DNA of 64,000 nt from Fulvitalea axinellae (GTDB taxonomy: Bacteria > Bacteroidota > Bacteroidia > Cytophagales > Cyclobacteriaceae). The translations under genes were made by a program, and so were the position numbers. The notes under the pieces are model-generated. The model made no database searches. It saw nothing but the letters and a program-made list of their open reading frames with translations, and had not been told where the DNA came from. Where the stretch lies: positions 3,576,010 to 3,640,009 of the forward strand of contig NZ_AP025314.1 in NCBI RefSeq assembly GCF_036492835.1, written 5' to 3'. Positions 8,780 to 17,623 of this stretch are shown here, piece by piece (within the stretch, counting starts at the first letter, position 1; each line of letters starts with the position of its first letter).

Positions 8780-8817
8780 TTTGTAACCGCCCGTAAACAA
8801 ACCCACAAGGTTACAAA
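8780..8817. promoter_or_regulatory. Inverted repeat upstream of dnaA, candidate operator
   Basis: TTTGTAACC (8780-8788) and GGTTACAAA (8809-8817) form a perfect 9-bp dyad with 20 bp between arms and 29 bp between arm centres. It begins 23 bp before the dnaA start codon. Confidence 0.5.
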
Positions 8818-8916
8818 TGTGCTAAAAAAATCGATGACTTAAAAGCCGCGCCGGTTTCGTTTTTCCGATTCGTATTTCTTTCGGCCCAAAACACAGCTTT
8901 TTTACGCTTTAACCAA

Positions 8917-8945
8917 ACATGGCGGGAATATGCTCCCCGCCATGT
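8917..8945 (-). terminator. Hairpin after the porin gene, probable terminator
   Basis: ACATGGCGGG (8917-8926) pairs perfectly with CCCGCCATGT (8936-8945) around a 9-nt loop. On the minus strand it lies about 50 bp past the porin stop. Only a weak T-rich stretch follows, so it may instead protect the mRNA end. Confidence 0.55.
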
Positions 8946-8995
8946 CGCGTGATTTTCTTGTGTCCAACGTCCGAAACGCTTAGCGGCTTCGGTGA

Positions 8996-10411
8996 TTAAA
9001 GACGGAACTGGAGCTGCATAATCGCCAACCCTCTGTGCTCCGCAATTTCGGCTGTAGCGTCAGGGCCTACTGTTCCTTCGTAAAGCGGACGCAACGAATA
9101 TTGGGCGGAAATCTTGAACCTGTTGCCAGCAACCAGGAAGTTCACACCCATGTCGTATACGGTACCAGCCTCTTTTACGGCATCGAAGTCTTGGTAAGTA
9201 AAGCGACCGAAGGGCTGGATACGGGTTTTGCCCAACGAGATGCTTTCAGGGAACAGGTATCCGATCTCCGTCAGGAAAATATCGCCCGTACCGATTACGT
9301 AGTAGTTGTTTCCTTTGCCTTGGGGATACTTCGTCGCAGCGTCCGGGGTTTGGCCACTGGCCACGTTCATAATACCAGCTTGGCGGAGATAGTTCTTACC
9401 CAATTCATAATGATACCATACGCCATAGTAGGTTAGCGAAGAACCGTTATCAAACGGATTCTCCATCATAAAGTCCACCCCTATTTCCAAGCGGTCTTCT
9501 TTTTCCACTTCGAGGGTTGACGGCGCCACTTCCTTCACATAAGCCGCCGATTCAGGATAGAGATTAAAACCTACTCCTAAATTGTATATACGCTTACTAC
9601 CCAAATAACACATTGGCAAAAAAGGAGACGCCGCGCTTGTCTTATCTCCAAACTGCCAATAAGCGTATCCTTTAACGCTGAATTTTGTCGACCTTATCGC
9701 CACCGCGTTATCCACATAAGGATTGTTGTTTGCGTCGCCGTCTATAAGCTCCGAAGCAAGTTTTCCATAAGTGAACGGCTTGCTTAAAGCTATACGGTAA
9801 TTCAACCGTCCCAACTCTCCAGCGGCGAACATACCTATTTGCCTATAAAACTGATCGTGACGGTTAATGCCCGAGTAGTTCACCAACGGGTTATCCAACG
9901 TCAGAAAAGTGAAGCTAGAACAGTTGGAGTAGCGAGACACACCCGCAAACGCGTTCATTCCGGCCCCCAAATAAAACTGGTTGCCCGACGAGACCTTGTA
10001 CATCCCCCAAAAGTCGTGGATAAACATCGTTGGCCTAGACGTGTGCGACGAGGACGTAGCGATGGAATTGTTGAACGTAACGTTATTGGTACCAAACTGC
10101 GTGAACACCGTCAGTCTATCATTATAAGTATACTTGGCCACCAAGCGCATACGTCTCATCGCCATGTCCCAAGTATTGCTTTCCTCCTCGCCGGCGGCGT
10201 TGATCGTTCCCGGGTTATTTTCGATGTTGCGCAACCAAAACTGCCCCATAATCGCCACCGAAAGGCTTTGGTTGTCGTTTTTCCCCAATTTCCAAGACAA
10301 CCCCGTTTTCGGGAAGCCTTCCTTGTCCTTATCGTCGGCGGCTACGGCCTGTCCGGCAACTCCCAATGCAAAAACGAGAGCCAATGCTCTAGATAATAGT
10401 CTTCTCATCAT
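8996..10411 (-). CDS. Outer-membrane porin (OprO/OprP-like)
   Basis: About 471 residues. I place the start at ATG 10411 (or 10408) because the signal peptide RRLLSRALALVFALGVAGQAVA begins there; the open frame upstream has no signal-like character. The mature protein is built of alternating polar and aromatic beta strands (LSVAIMGQFWLRN, MRLVAKYTYNDRLTVFTQFG, FYLGAGMNAFAG, FGRFTYQDFDAV) and ends in a strand LAIMQLQFRL with terminal aromatic and Leu, as expected of a beta-barrel. This pattern matches the phosphate-selective porin O/P group of Bacteroidota; actual selectivity is unknown. Isolated gene, same strand as dnaA and upstream of it. Confidence 0.8.
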   Translation of the reverse strand: MMRRLLSRALALVFALGVAGQAVAADDKDKEGFPKTGLSWKLGKNDNQSLSVAIMGQFWLRNIENNPGTINAAGEEESNTWDMAMRRMRLVAKYTYNDRLTVFTQFGTNNVTFNNSIATSSSHTSRPTMFIHDFWGMYKVSSGNQFYLGAGMNAFAGVSRYSNCSSFTFLTLDNPLVNYSGINRHDQFYRQIGMFAAGELGRLNYRIALSKPFTYGKLASELIDGDANNNPYVDNAVAIRSTKFSVKGYAYWQFGDKTSAASPFLPMCYLGSKRIYNLGVGFNLYPESAAYVKEVAPSTLEVEKEDRLEIGVDFMMENPFDNGSSLTYYGVWYHYELGKNYLRQAGIMNVASGQTPDAATKYPQGKGNNYYVIGTGDIFLTEIGYLFPESISLGKTRIQPFGRFTYQDFDAVKEAGTVYDMGVNFLVAGNRFKISAQYSLRPLYEGTVGPDATAEIAEHRGLAIMQLQFRL

Positions 10412-10927
10412 TCTGTATAATAATCCAAGCTTCAAAATTAAGCCTGTTCTCAATTTCATTTGCCTCATAAAAGGCACCGACAAAGCTGATCTTTATCACA
10501 AACACGCCGAAAAACCGCTCCACGGTCTCCCTTTCAGGTTTTACCCTAACCAAAACGCGCTTGCCAAGAACAGTAATGACCCATCATTGGTCTTTTGATT
10601 TCCTCTACTTAATTCCTTCCCGACGCAACACTCTCTCTAGCGTAGAGACATGACTATCAGACGCCCTAACAAATCACAAGCCCGCAATTCACTTTTTTCA
10701 TTCACTCAAAAACCAAATGAAAAAGGAAAAAAAACGAGTCTACAAACCACTAAGTCAAAAGCAGGGCAAAGAAAACGAATAAAACAGCAAAAAGCACCAC
10801 AACCAAGCCTTAAAGCCCGAAGAAAAAAGCTTTAGGAAAGCCGGCTAAATTATATCATAATGATTTATAGTCCAAATAATCGAAATTTGCGTAACATTAC
10901 CGCCGAACCATTAAGAACTCCAGCCTC
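10412..10927. other. Intergenic region between divergent porin and OsmC-like genes
   Basis: About 516 bp, strongly A-rich from 10690 to 10840. A 61-codon, very Lys/Arg/Gln-rich open frame at 10650-10835 has low-complexity character and no support as a gene. CGAAATTTGCG at 10880-10890 is one step from a -7 element for the OsmC-like gene. Confidence 0.4.
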
Positions 10928-11404
10928 ATGAGCACCCACAACTACCTAATCACCACCGAATGGACCGGCAATAAAGGCCAAGGCACCGCCGGTTACCGCT
11001 CCTATAGCCGCGATCACCGATTTATAAGCCAAGGAAAAGCCGATATCGCCGGTTCCTCCGATCCCGCTTTTCTAGGCGATCCTACACGGCACAACCCCGA
11101 AGAACTCCTGCTCGCCTCACTTTCCTCTTGCCACATGCTCTGGTATCTGCACCTGTGCGCCGAAGCCGGTATTTCGGTCACCGCATACACCGACAGGGCC
11201 ACAGCCAAAATGGATGACGGGTCCGCCACAACTCCCGGACGGATGACCGAGGTTATGCTTCGCCCCGAAGTCACTATCGGCGTCGGCGATCCGGAACAGG
11301 CCCTAGCTCTACACGCCCAAGCCCACCGCATGTGTTTCATAGCCAACTCTTGCAATTTTCCCGTACGTCACGAACCCGTAATCTCGGCAGAAGCCGATAC
11401 CTAA
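10928..11404 (+). CDS. OsmC family protein (thiol peroxidase-like)
   Basis: A 158-residue cytosolic protein. The OsmC/Ohr fold is shown by HNPEELLLASLSSCHMLWYLHLCAEAG, with the first redox cysteine in SSCHM, and by the second cysteine near the C-terminus in CFIANSCNFPVRHEP. The two cysteines together reduce organic hydroperoxides in characterised members. The N-terminal part with the acidic/basic beta hairpin TTEWTGNKGQGTAGYRSYSRDH is typical of the YhfA/Ohr-like OsmC branch. A truncated haemoglobin follows 138 bp downstream on the same strand, and a 9-bp palindrome lies between them, so the two may form an oxidative or nitrosative stress locus. Confidence 0.9.
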   Translation: MSTHNYLITTEWTGNKGQGTAGYRSYSRDHRFISQGKADIAGSSDPAFLGDPTRHNPEELLLASLSSCHMLWYLHLCAEAGISVTAYTDRATAKMDDGSATTPGRMTEVMLRPEVTIGVGDPEQALALHAQAHRMCFIANSCNFPVRHEPVISAEADT

Positions 11405-11430
11405 ATCGCAAACACGACCATAAGGAGACT

Positions 11431-11450
11431 TTTATGAGTGAACTCATAAA
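11431..11450. promoter_or_regulatory. Perfect palindrome upstream of the truncated haemoglobin gene
   Basis: TTTATGAGT (11431-11439) and ACTCATAAA (11442-11450) form a perfect dyad with a 2-bp centre. It ends 20 bp before the -7 element at 11471, which is where a regulator would overlap the -33 region. It could also be a weak terminator of the OsmC-like gene, but no T-run follows. Confidence 0.5.
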
Positions 11451-11470
11451 CCGTTAGCTCCCCGACCACG

Positions 11471-11478
11471 TATATTTG
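11471..11478 (+). promoter_or_regulatory. -7 element of the truncated haemoglobin gene
   Basis: TATATTTG is a perfect TAnnTTTG. It predicts a leader of about 58 nt. The -33 region is poorly defined. Confidence 0.55.
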
Positions 11479-11542
11479 TCATTGCCCGCAAACCCATTGC
11501 GAAACTAAAACAACAATCACTAAAACCATCCGTAGCAAACCT

Positions 11543-11944
11543 ATGGAAGACATAAAAGGAAGGGCCGACGTGGAATGGCTCGTCGACGACTTTTATGAGA
11601 AAGTCAGGAAAGACCCTCTTTTGGGGCCAATTTTCGACGATGTCATGAAAGTGGACTGGAGCAAGCACCTGCCCATCATGTACGACTTCTGGGAGACCAA
11701 CATCTTCGGCGTAGCCAAATACAAAGGACGCCCAATTGAGGCCCACGCCAAAGTGCACGATCGGGCGCCGATGGAACAGGCGTTATTTGACCGTTGGCTA
11801 GAGTTGTTCGACAAAACCATCGACGAAAACTTCGAAGGAATCCGGGCCACTACGCTCAAAAAACACGCCGCCAGCATCGCCGGAATCATGCATTTCAAAG
11901 TCAACCATCCCGGTGATATCCGTATGGCTCCGCCAAAAAAATAA
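11543..11944 (+). CDS. Group III truncated haemoglobin
   Basis: A 133-residue cytosolic haem protein of the 2-on-2 globin fold. The pattern VEWLVDDFYEKVRKDPLLGPIF (helices A-B), WSKHLPIMYDFWETNIFG (E helix region) and a His in HAKVHDRAPM that would be the proximal haem ligand fit group III. Such proteins bind oxygen or NO; their physiological roles vary and are inferred mainly from Campylobacter Ctb. A good -7 element and a palindrome lie upstream, suggesting regulated expression. It may work alongside the OsmC-like peroxidase upstream. Confidence 0.88.
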   Translation: MEDIKGRADVEWLVDDFYEKVRKDPLLGPIFDDVMKVDWSKHLPIMYDFWETNIFGVAKYKGRPIEAHAKVHDRAPMEQALFDRWLELFDKTIDENFEGIRATTLKKHAASIAGIMHFKVNHPGDIRMAPPKK

Positions 11945-12216
11945 TAAGACACAAACGTCAAATACCAATCGCTTTCGCCACGCCGAAAGTTCAGAAGGAA
12001 ATGGCCCAAGCTTTCCAAACGGCTTGGTGTCACCCTCCTTCTAATATCTAAGAAAAAGCCATTCTCCTTACGACTTTCACAATCGTAATGATATTTTTTT
12101 GACATCAATACATTATTTTTACTCCCAAAATAAGGATCTCGCAGAACCGGAACTGTGAATTTTCTATCGCCCCGCGTTTTTTCAGCGCATGCGTTTCGTT
12201 CACGAGTACCTGTTTT

Positions 12217-12278
12217 CGGTTGCGAAAAACGGCGTTTACGACCGCTATAAGCGGAAAACGCCCTGGAGCCCGCAACCG
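12217..12278 (+). promoter_or_regulatory. Three-tier hairpin in the leader of the FAD/Fe-S oxidase gene
   Basis: Three nested perfect stems: CGGTTGCG (12217-12224) with CGCAACCG (12271-12278); GGCGTTT (12231-12237) with AAACGCC (12256-12262); CCGCT (12242-12246) with AGCGG (12250-12254) around an ATA loop. This makes 20 paired positions in 62 nt. The structure ends 23 nt before ATG 12302 and has no T-run, so a leader RNA or operator is more likely than a terminator. It resembles no riboswitch that I know. Confidence 0.55.
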
Positions 12279-12301
12279 CCAAGACCGTTTAGCTACTTGT
12301 T

Positions 12302-15232
12302 ATGATCTCTACCCCGAAGCTACAAGCTCTGGCCGCCGAACTCGACGGCGACCTTTTTTTCGACGACACCATGCGTACGCTTTACGCCACCGACGCCTCC
12401 GCTTACCGCGAGACGCCGACGGCCGTAGCCGTGCCCGCCACCGAAAGCGACATCAAAAAACTTATACTCTTCGCCAAAGAGAACGGCACTTCCGTGATTC
12501 CCCGCACCGCCGGGACATCACTGGCAGGGCAGGTAGTGGGCGGAGGCATAGTGGTGGACGTATCCAAACGCTTCAAGGAAATCATAGAGGTAAACGAAGC
12601 CGAAGGTTGGGCAAGGGTACAGCCCGGCATAGTGCGCGACGTGCTCAACATCAAGCTCAAGGAGAGAAACCTGTACTACGGGCCGGAAACCTCCACCGCA
12701 AACCGCGCCATGATAGGCGGCATGGTGGGCAACAACTCCTGCGGGGCCAACTCCATAGTATACGGCAGCGCCCGCGACCAGCTGATCTCGGTAAAGGGAT
12801 TTCTCAGCGACGGTTCGCAAACCGAATTCACCGATATTACGGTCGAAGAGTTCGAACAGAAATGCCAAGGCCCCGACAGCCTCGAAACATCGGTGTACAG
12901 GCAGGTGAGGGAAATCCTGTCGGCGCCGGAAAACCAGGAAGAGATCAGGAAGGAATTCCCGAAGCCGTCGATCAAAAGACGAAATACCGGCTACGCCATA
13001 GACCTGTTGCTGGAAACGGAGCCTTTTACCGAAGGGGCCGAACCGTTTAACTTCTGCAAACTTATAGCGGGATCGGAAGGCACCTTGATGTTCGTTACGG
13101 AGCTGAAGGTAAAACTAGCCCCACTCCCGCCCAAACACAAGGCGCTGGTGTGTACGCACTTCCATACCATAGACGAATCGCTCAGGGCCAATATCGCCTG
13201 TTTGGCCTTCAGGCCCAGCGCCTCCGAGCTGATCGACAAGTTCATAATGGACTGCACCAAAGAGAATATAGCCCAGCGAGAAAACCGTTTCTTTATAGAC
13301 GGGGATCCGGGGGCCATATTGGTGGTGGAGATAGCCCGGGACACCGAAGAGGAGCGCGACCGCGACGTGGCCGCCATGATAGCCGACTTCAAAGCCAAGG
13401 GCTACGGCTACCACTATCCCGTACTGTACGGCAACGACATGAAGAAAATCTGGGCCCTGCGCAAAGCCGGCCTGGGTTTGCTCTCCAACATTCCCGGCGA
13501 CGCCAAGCCGGCGCCGGTGATTGAGGACACGGCCGTGGATCCGGAAGACCTGCCGGAATATATCCGCGAATTCAACGTGACGCTGGACAAGCGCGGACTC
13601 AGCTGCGTACACTACGCCCACGCCGGCACAGGCGAACTGCACCTGCGCCCCATAATCAACCTCAAGACCGAAGAGGGCAACGAGATGTTCCACACCATAG
13701 CGGACGACATCGCCAAATTGGTCAAGAAATACAGAGGGTCGCTCAGTGGCGAACACGGCGACGGACGCCTGCGCGGGGAGTTTATCCCGTATATGGTGGG
13801 CGAAAAGAACTTCAAGCTGATAAAGCGAGTAAAAAGGGCCTGGGATCCGCACAACGTATTCAACCCGGGCAAGATAGTGGACACGCCGAAAATGAACGAG
13901 CATTTGCGCTACGTTCCCGGGCAGGCCACTCCGGAATACGACACGGTGTTCGACTTTACCGGCGACGAGGGCATACTCCGCGGCGCCGAACGCTGCAACG
14001 GCTCCGGCGACTGCCGGAAAACGGAACTTTCGGGCGGTACCATGTGCCCTAGCTATATGGCCACCGGCGACGAAAAACATACCACCCGCGCCCGCGCCAA
14101 CGTAATGCGCGAAGCCCTGACGGCCAAAACCGAAGGGGGCCAACTCCCCGCCGACGAAATGGTGAAAGAAGTGATGGATTTGTGCCTGTCGTGCAAGGGC
14201 TGTAAGTCCGAATGCCCGTCGAACGTGGACTTGGCCAAGCTCAAAGCCGAATTTCTGCAACACTATTACGACCAGAAAGGGGCTCCGTTCCGCGCCCAGA
14301 TGATCGCCTACACGCCACAAGCCAACAAAATGGCCGAATTGGCGCCGTGGGCCTACAATATGGTATTCGGAAACGAGTGGCTGGCCAAACCCGCCAAGAA
14401 AATGATGGGCTTCGCTACGGAAAGAAGCATTCCCCTCCTCCACAAAACCACCCTGAACAAATGGTTTGACCAAAACGGAGGCTATGTGGAAGCGCCCAAG
14501 CGCAAAGTGTTCCTTTTCTCCGACGAGTTCACCAACTACAACGACACGCCGATAGGCATCACCACCATCAAACTGTTGACGGCACTGGGTTACGAAGTCG
14601 AGATCCCGAAACATATAGAAAGCGGCAGGACATTCCTTTCGAAAGGATTTTTGAAAAAGGCCCGAAAGGTAGCCAGCAAAAACGTGGCTATGCTCAAAGA
14701 TCTTATCAGCGAAGAGAGCCCGCTACTGGGCGTGGAGCCGTCGGCGATCCTCACTTTCCGCGACGAGTACAAAGACCTGCTCCGCGGACAGGAGCAAAAA
14801 GACGCCGAACAGTTGGCCGGGAACGTCTTGACCATAGACGAATTTTTGGCCCGGGAGCTGGACGCCAGCAGAATTACGCCGGACATGTTCCACACCGACA
14901 AAAAACTCATCAAAGTCCACGGACATTGCCACCAAAAGGCCCTATCGTCTTTGGTGCCGATGAAAAAGATCCTCTCCGCCCCGGCCAATTACGAGGTCCA
15001 TATGATACCGTCGGGATGTTGCGGAATGGCCGGGTCGTTCGGCTATGAAGAGGAACACTACGAAACTTCTATGGCCGTGGGCGAGCTGGTACTTTTCCCC
15101 ACCGTCCGCAAACAGGCCAAAGACACGGTGATCTGCGCGCCCGGCACCAGTTGTCGCCACCAGATAAAAGACGGTACCGGCAGGCAAGCCCTCCACCCGG
15201 TGGAAATTCTTTGGAACGCTTTGACTCAGTAA
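12302..15232 (+). CDS. FAD-binding and Fe-S-binding oxidoreductase (D-lactate dehydrogenase / YdiJ type)
   Basis: A 976-residue fusion of two modules. The first 550 residues are a vanillyl-alcohol-oxidase-type flavoprotein: FAD-binding VIPRTAGTSLAGQVVGGGIVVD and MIGGMVGNNSCGANSIVYG, then the FAD-oxidase C-terminal part with HYAHAGTGELHLRP and SGEHGDGRLRGEF. The second module is GlpC-like: Fe-S cysteines in CNGSGDC and MCPSYMAT (from about 564), CLSCKGCKSECPSN (about 628), and CCG-type motifs HGHCHQKAL and SGCCGMAGSFGYE (about 906). Relatives oxidise D-lactate or D-2-hydroxyacids and pass electrons to the membrane quinone pool. Single gene with an elaborate leader hairpin and a textbook terminator. 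Confidence 0.9.
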   Translation: MISTPKLQALAAELDGDLFFDDTMRTLYATDASAYRETPTAVAVPATESDIKKLILFAKENGTSVIPRTAGTSLAGQVVGGGIVVDVSKRFKEIIEVNEAEGWARVQPGIVRDVLNIKLKERNLYYGPETSTANRAMIGGMVGNNSCGANSIVYGSARDQLISVKGFLSDGSQTEFTDITVEEFEQKCQGPDSLETSVYRQVREILSAPENQEEIRKEFPKPSIKRRNTGYAIDLLLETEPFTEGAEPFNFCKLIAGSEGTLMFVTELKVKLAPLPPKHKALVCTHFHTIDESLRANIACLAFRPSASELIDKFIMDCTKENIAQRENRFFIDGDPGAILVVEIARDTEEERDRDVAAMIADFKAKGYGYHYPVLYGNDMKKIWALRKAGLGLLSNIPGDAKPAPVIEDTAVDPEDLPEYIREFNVTLDKRGLSCVHYAHAGTGELHLRPIINLKTEEGNEMFHTIADDIAKLVKKYRGSLSGEHGDGRLRGEFIPYMVGEKNFKLIKRVKRAWDPHNVFNPGKIVDTPKMNEHLRYVPGQATPEYDTVFDFTGDEGILRGAERCNGSGDCRKTELSGGTMCPSYMATGDEKHTTRARANVMREALTAKTEGGQLPADEMVKEVMDLCLSCKGCKSECPSNVDLAKLKAEFLQHYYDQKGAPFRAQMIAYTPQANKMAELAPWAYNMVFGNEWLAKPAKKMMGFATERSIPLLHKTTLNKWFDQNGGYVEAPKRKVFLFSDEFTNYNDTPIGITTIKLLTALGYEVEIPKHIESGRTFLSKGFLKKARKVASKNVAMLKDLISEESPLLGVEPSAILTFRDEYKDLLRGQEQKDAEQLAGNVLTIDEFLARELDASRITPDMFHTDKKLIKVHGHCHQKALSSLVPMKKILSAPANYEVHMIPSGCCGMAGSFGYEEEHYETSMAVGELVLFPTVRKQAKDTVICAPGTSCRHQIKDGTGRQALHPVEILWNALTQ

Positions 15233-15265
15233 GCTGAAATACCGACTCCAAAAAAAGCGAAAATG

Positions 15266-15300
15266 AAAACGACCGTAAAAATACGGTCGTTTTTAATTTG
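15266..15300 (+). terminator. Terminator of the FAD/Fe-S oxidase gene
   Basis: A perfect 12-bp stem (15266-15277 with 15282-15293) has an AAAA loop and a T-run. The A-rich 5' flank would let it act in both directions, also serving the convergent gene. Confidence 0.92.
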
Positions 15301-15330
15301 AAGAGCCTTAAAACCTTTGGCTAAAATACC

Positions 15331-16713
15331 CTAGAAAAAATACTCGTCCTGTTTCGGGTAGACCGGCTTGCGCTTTATCCATTGGCCTTTCGTAAAATCG
15401 GGAAAATCTTGGGGCTCGCCATTATTCGCTATGGATCTTTCCGACAAAGGCGTGATTGAGCACCAAGCCGCGGCGTCATAAACATCCAACGGCGTATCGG
15501 ACTGGGCTTTAATCGATTCCACAAAAGCGTGCAACACAAAAAAGTCCATACCTCCGTAAGTGGTCTTTTTGGCCTCTTCCTCATACTTCTTCCATAGCGG
15601 ATGATCGTACTTTTTCAGCCACACCTCCGACTCGTCCCATTTCCTCGGCTTGCTTTCTCCGTCTATGTAGACTTTGTTAGCGTCTTTTTCCCACAGCCCT
15701 CTTGTTCCCTGCACCCTGAAATCGAGTGAATAGGGACGCGGTAAATTCGTGTCGTGCGTAACGATAATCGACTCCCCGTTGGCCGTTTTTATTATCGAAG
15801 TCACTATATCCCCCAATTTAAAGCGCACTTTGGCGTTCGGGTGGTCAGCGCCGCCGTTTTTCACCACATACTCATGCAAGCCTCTGGATTTGGTGGCCAC
15901 GGAAGTCAAAGACATAAAACGGTTCCCCCGGTTTATATTCATCATCACGGCCATCGGCCCTATGCCGTGTGTAGGATAGATGTCGGCATTGCGATGAACG
16001 GAATGCTGTGTGCGCCAGCGGGCCTCGGCTATCGCCTTTTCGCCAAATTCCACCCCTCCGCCATACCACTGTTTTCCATCGTTAAATTTTTCGTAACGCA
16101 TATCATACAGGTAACCGCAACGGCCGTGGACCAACTCACCGAACACGTCGTGTCTTACCATATTCAGCACCGCCATTACATCACGTCGATAACATACGTT
16201 CTCCAACATCATGCACGGCACACCGGTCTCCTCATAAGTGTTCACCAAATCCCAACACTCCGCCATAGTCGTGGTAGCGGGGACTTCCACGCCGGCATAC
16301 ACTCCCGCCCGCATAGCCGTCACGCACATCACCGTATGCCAAAGCCATGGAGTCGATATGATTACGCCGTCAAGTTCAACTTCTTTCAGCATTTTTTCCC
16401 AAGCCGATTCTCTGTGAGCGTAAAAAACCGTCTTGTTATGCCCGGCCTTTTCCAACATCTCCTTGGCGATTTTTATCCTCGCCGGATCAATATCGCACAC
16501 CGCCGGCACGACAATGTCCTCCCGCTTCAGGGCGTTGGACAAATGCTGTATACCGCGCAAACCCACGCCGATAAAGCCCAATCTGACTTTCCCCGCTTTC
16601 TTCCCCCCCTTTTTCCGGTCGTTTTGTTTCGACAAGGCAAAATCGGGCAACATCGAAATCCCCAAGCCAGCCATAGCCGACTTTTTCACAAATGATCTTC
16701 TTGTATCGCTCAT
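15331..16713 (-). CDS. Gfo/Idh/MocA family protein, GH109-like, with Tat signal
   Basis: A 460-residue exported protein. The N-terminus DTRRSFVKKSAMAGLGISML is a Tat signal with the twin-arginine motif, consistent with export of a folded NAD-bound protein. The Rossmann motif GFIGVGLRG follows, then VCDIDPARIKIAKEM and the EVPATTT segment. YPTHGIGPMAVMMNINRGNRF is the block I associate with glycoside hydrolase family 109, which uses a tightly bound NAD+ to cleave alpha-N-acetylgalactosaminides. A general oxidoreductase role remains possible. It is followed upstream, on the same strand, by a GH43 gene, so a glycan-degradation setting is plausible. Confidence 0.85.
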   Translation of the reverse strand: MSDTRRSFVKKSAMAGLGISMLPDFALSKQNDRKKGGKKAGKVRLGFIGVGLRGIQHLSNALKREDIVVPAVCDIDPARIKIAKEMLEKAGHNKTVFYAHRESAWEKMLKEVELDGVIISTPWLWHTVMCVTAMRAGVYAGVEVPATTTMAECWDLVNTYEETGVPCMMLENVCYRRDVMAVLNMVRHDVFGELVHGRCGYLYDMRYEKFNDGKQWYGGGVEFGEKAIAEARWRTQHSVHRNADIYPTHGIGPMAVMMNINRGNRFMSLTSVATKSRGLHEYVVKNGGADHPNAKVRFKLGDIVTSIIKTANGESIIVTHDTNLPRPYSLDFRVQGTRGLWEKDANKVYIDGESKPRKWDESEVWLKKYDHPLWKKYEEEAKKTTYGGMDFFVLHAFVESIKAQSDTPLDVYDAAAWCSITPLSERSIANNGEPQDFPDFTKGQWIKRKPVYPKQDEYFF

Positions 16714-17086
16714 AAATCAAAAAAATTGTGGTGAATAGTGTATTCCGGCGACGAAAACGCCGTCGTAAAAAAGCCGGCTATCAGGAAACACGGCCAAAAA
16801 TCCCGTAAGGCAACGGGAAGAAATCCTTATAAACTACCTCTCCGCGATACAGGCAAACTAGACGCTCCAGCCTAAGGCCACAAACCCGGAATCCAACAAA
16901 ACCGATTACCCCCTTAGAATGCAACGGATTCCGGCACCTTCAAAAAATTCTGTAAAAAAAGCCGACGATTTCTCGCCGGCCTTCTTATTACCCCTCATTT
17001 CTCCTCTTATTCAGCCTAGGGCATAAAAACCACATACCCAACGTTTTATTTACAAAAAATCTCCCACATTTTGCGCATATACGCTC
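16714..17086. other. Intergenic region upstream of the GH109-like gene
   Basis: 373 bp. It holds small stem-loops (CCCGT/ACGGG near 16803-16818; CGACG/CGTCG near 16749-16766) and the terminator at 16954-16982. I see no gene. Confidence 0.4.
16954..16982 (-). terminator. Terminator after the 159-residue hypothetical gene
   Basis: GCCGACGA (16961-16968) pairs with TCGCCGGC (16973-16980) with one wobble. On the minus strand a run of seven Ts follows. Confidence 0.8.
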
Positions 17087-17566
17087 TCAGTAGTCTGTAA
17101 TTTCATCCGATGCTGTTAAATCACGAATTACAGGCACTTCATCAGATTTCTTTAGGAATCTTCCTGATACGTTCACTCCCAAACCAAAACAACAAGCTCC
17201 ATATTGTCGTTCCGAAACTTGCCGAACAAGAACAGCTTCCTTCAAAAAAGAGAATGTAATAACACAACTGGTATCACATTCGGAAATGTATTTGGTCAAT
17301 CCGTTACTGTCAACAGACAAAGTATCTATAAACGACCCCGAATTATATCCCGGCGCTCCATTATTCAGCATCAATGATATCGAAATTCGATTATCGGTAA
17401 TTTCCTTTACCAAAAGCTTCCCGTGTTTACCGAATCTCTCACCATCTTTCATATAGCTTTTTGAGTCTAACACATAAATGCCCGTTAGATCTCTAGAGGA
17501 CTGAAAAACATAGCTTCCGCAAAGAATAAGAGTACAGAAAAGAGTATAAAAATGTAGCTTTCTCAT
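17087..17566 (-). CDS. Exported protein of unknown function
   Basis: About 159 residues from ATG 17566; the open frame extends to a TTG at 17584, but the ATG starts a signal-like segment RKLHFYTLFCTLILCGSYVF. I do not recognise the rest. It has GIYVLDSKSYMKDGERFGKHGKLLVKEI, which looks like a small beta-rich extracytoplasmic domain of lipocalin-like style, and four cysteines in the C-terminal half (CDTSC, CC) that could form disulfides. It starts about 57 bp after the GH43 stop on the same strand and probably shares its transcript. It is more AT-rich than the GH43 gene. Confidence 0.6.
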   Translation of the reverse strand: MRKLHFYTLFCTLILCGSYVFQSSRDLTGIYVLDSKSYMKDGERFGKHGKLLVKEITDNRISISLMLNNGAPGYNSGSFIDTLSVDSNGLTKYISECDTSCVITFSFLKEAVLVRQVSERQYGACCFGLGVNVSGRFLKKSDEVPVIRDLTASDEITDY

Positions 17567-17623
17567 CTTTATAAAGGTACTCAATCCCTTGATGTCACTC
17601 CTGTTTTTTCTGATTTTAGGCCT

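Noticed and set aside
7054..8995. Replication origin next to dnaA
   Set aside because: No cluster of TTATCCACA-like boxes or AT-rich unwinding region was seen in the spacers on either side of dnaA.
10650..10835. 61-codon basic open frame
   Set aside because: Low complexity in A-rich DNA (Lys/Gln/Arg runs) and no start signal; not considered a gene.
11593..12282. 229-codon open frame antisense to the haemoglobin gene
   Set aside because: It covers the opposite strand of a clear globin gene and extends into the spacer; no features support it.
13115..14614. Long open frame antisense to the FAD/Fe-S oxidase gene
   Set aside because: The plus-strand gene is well supported by motifs over its full length; the reverse frame has no recognisable features.
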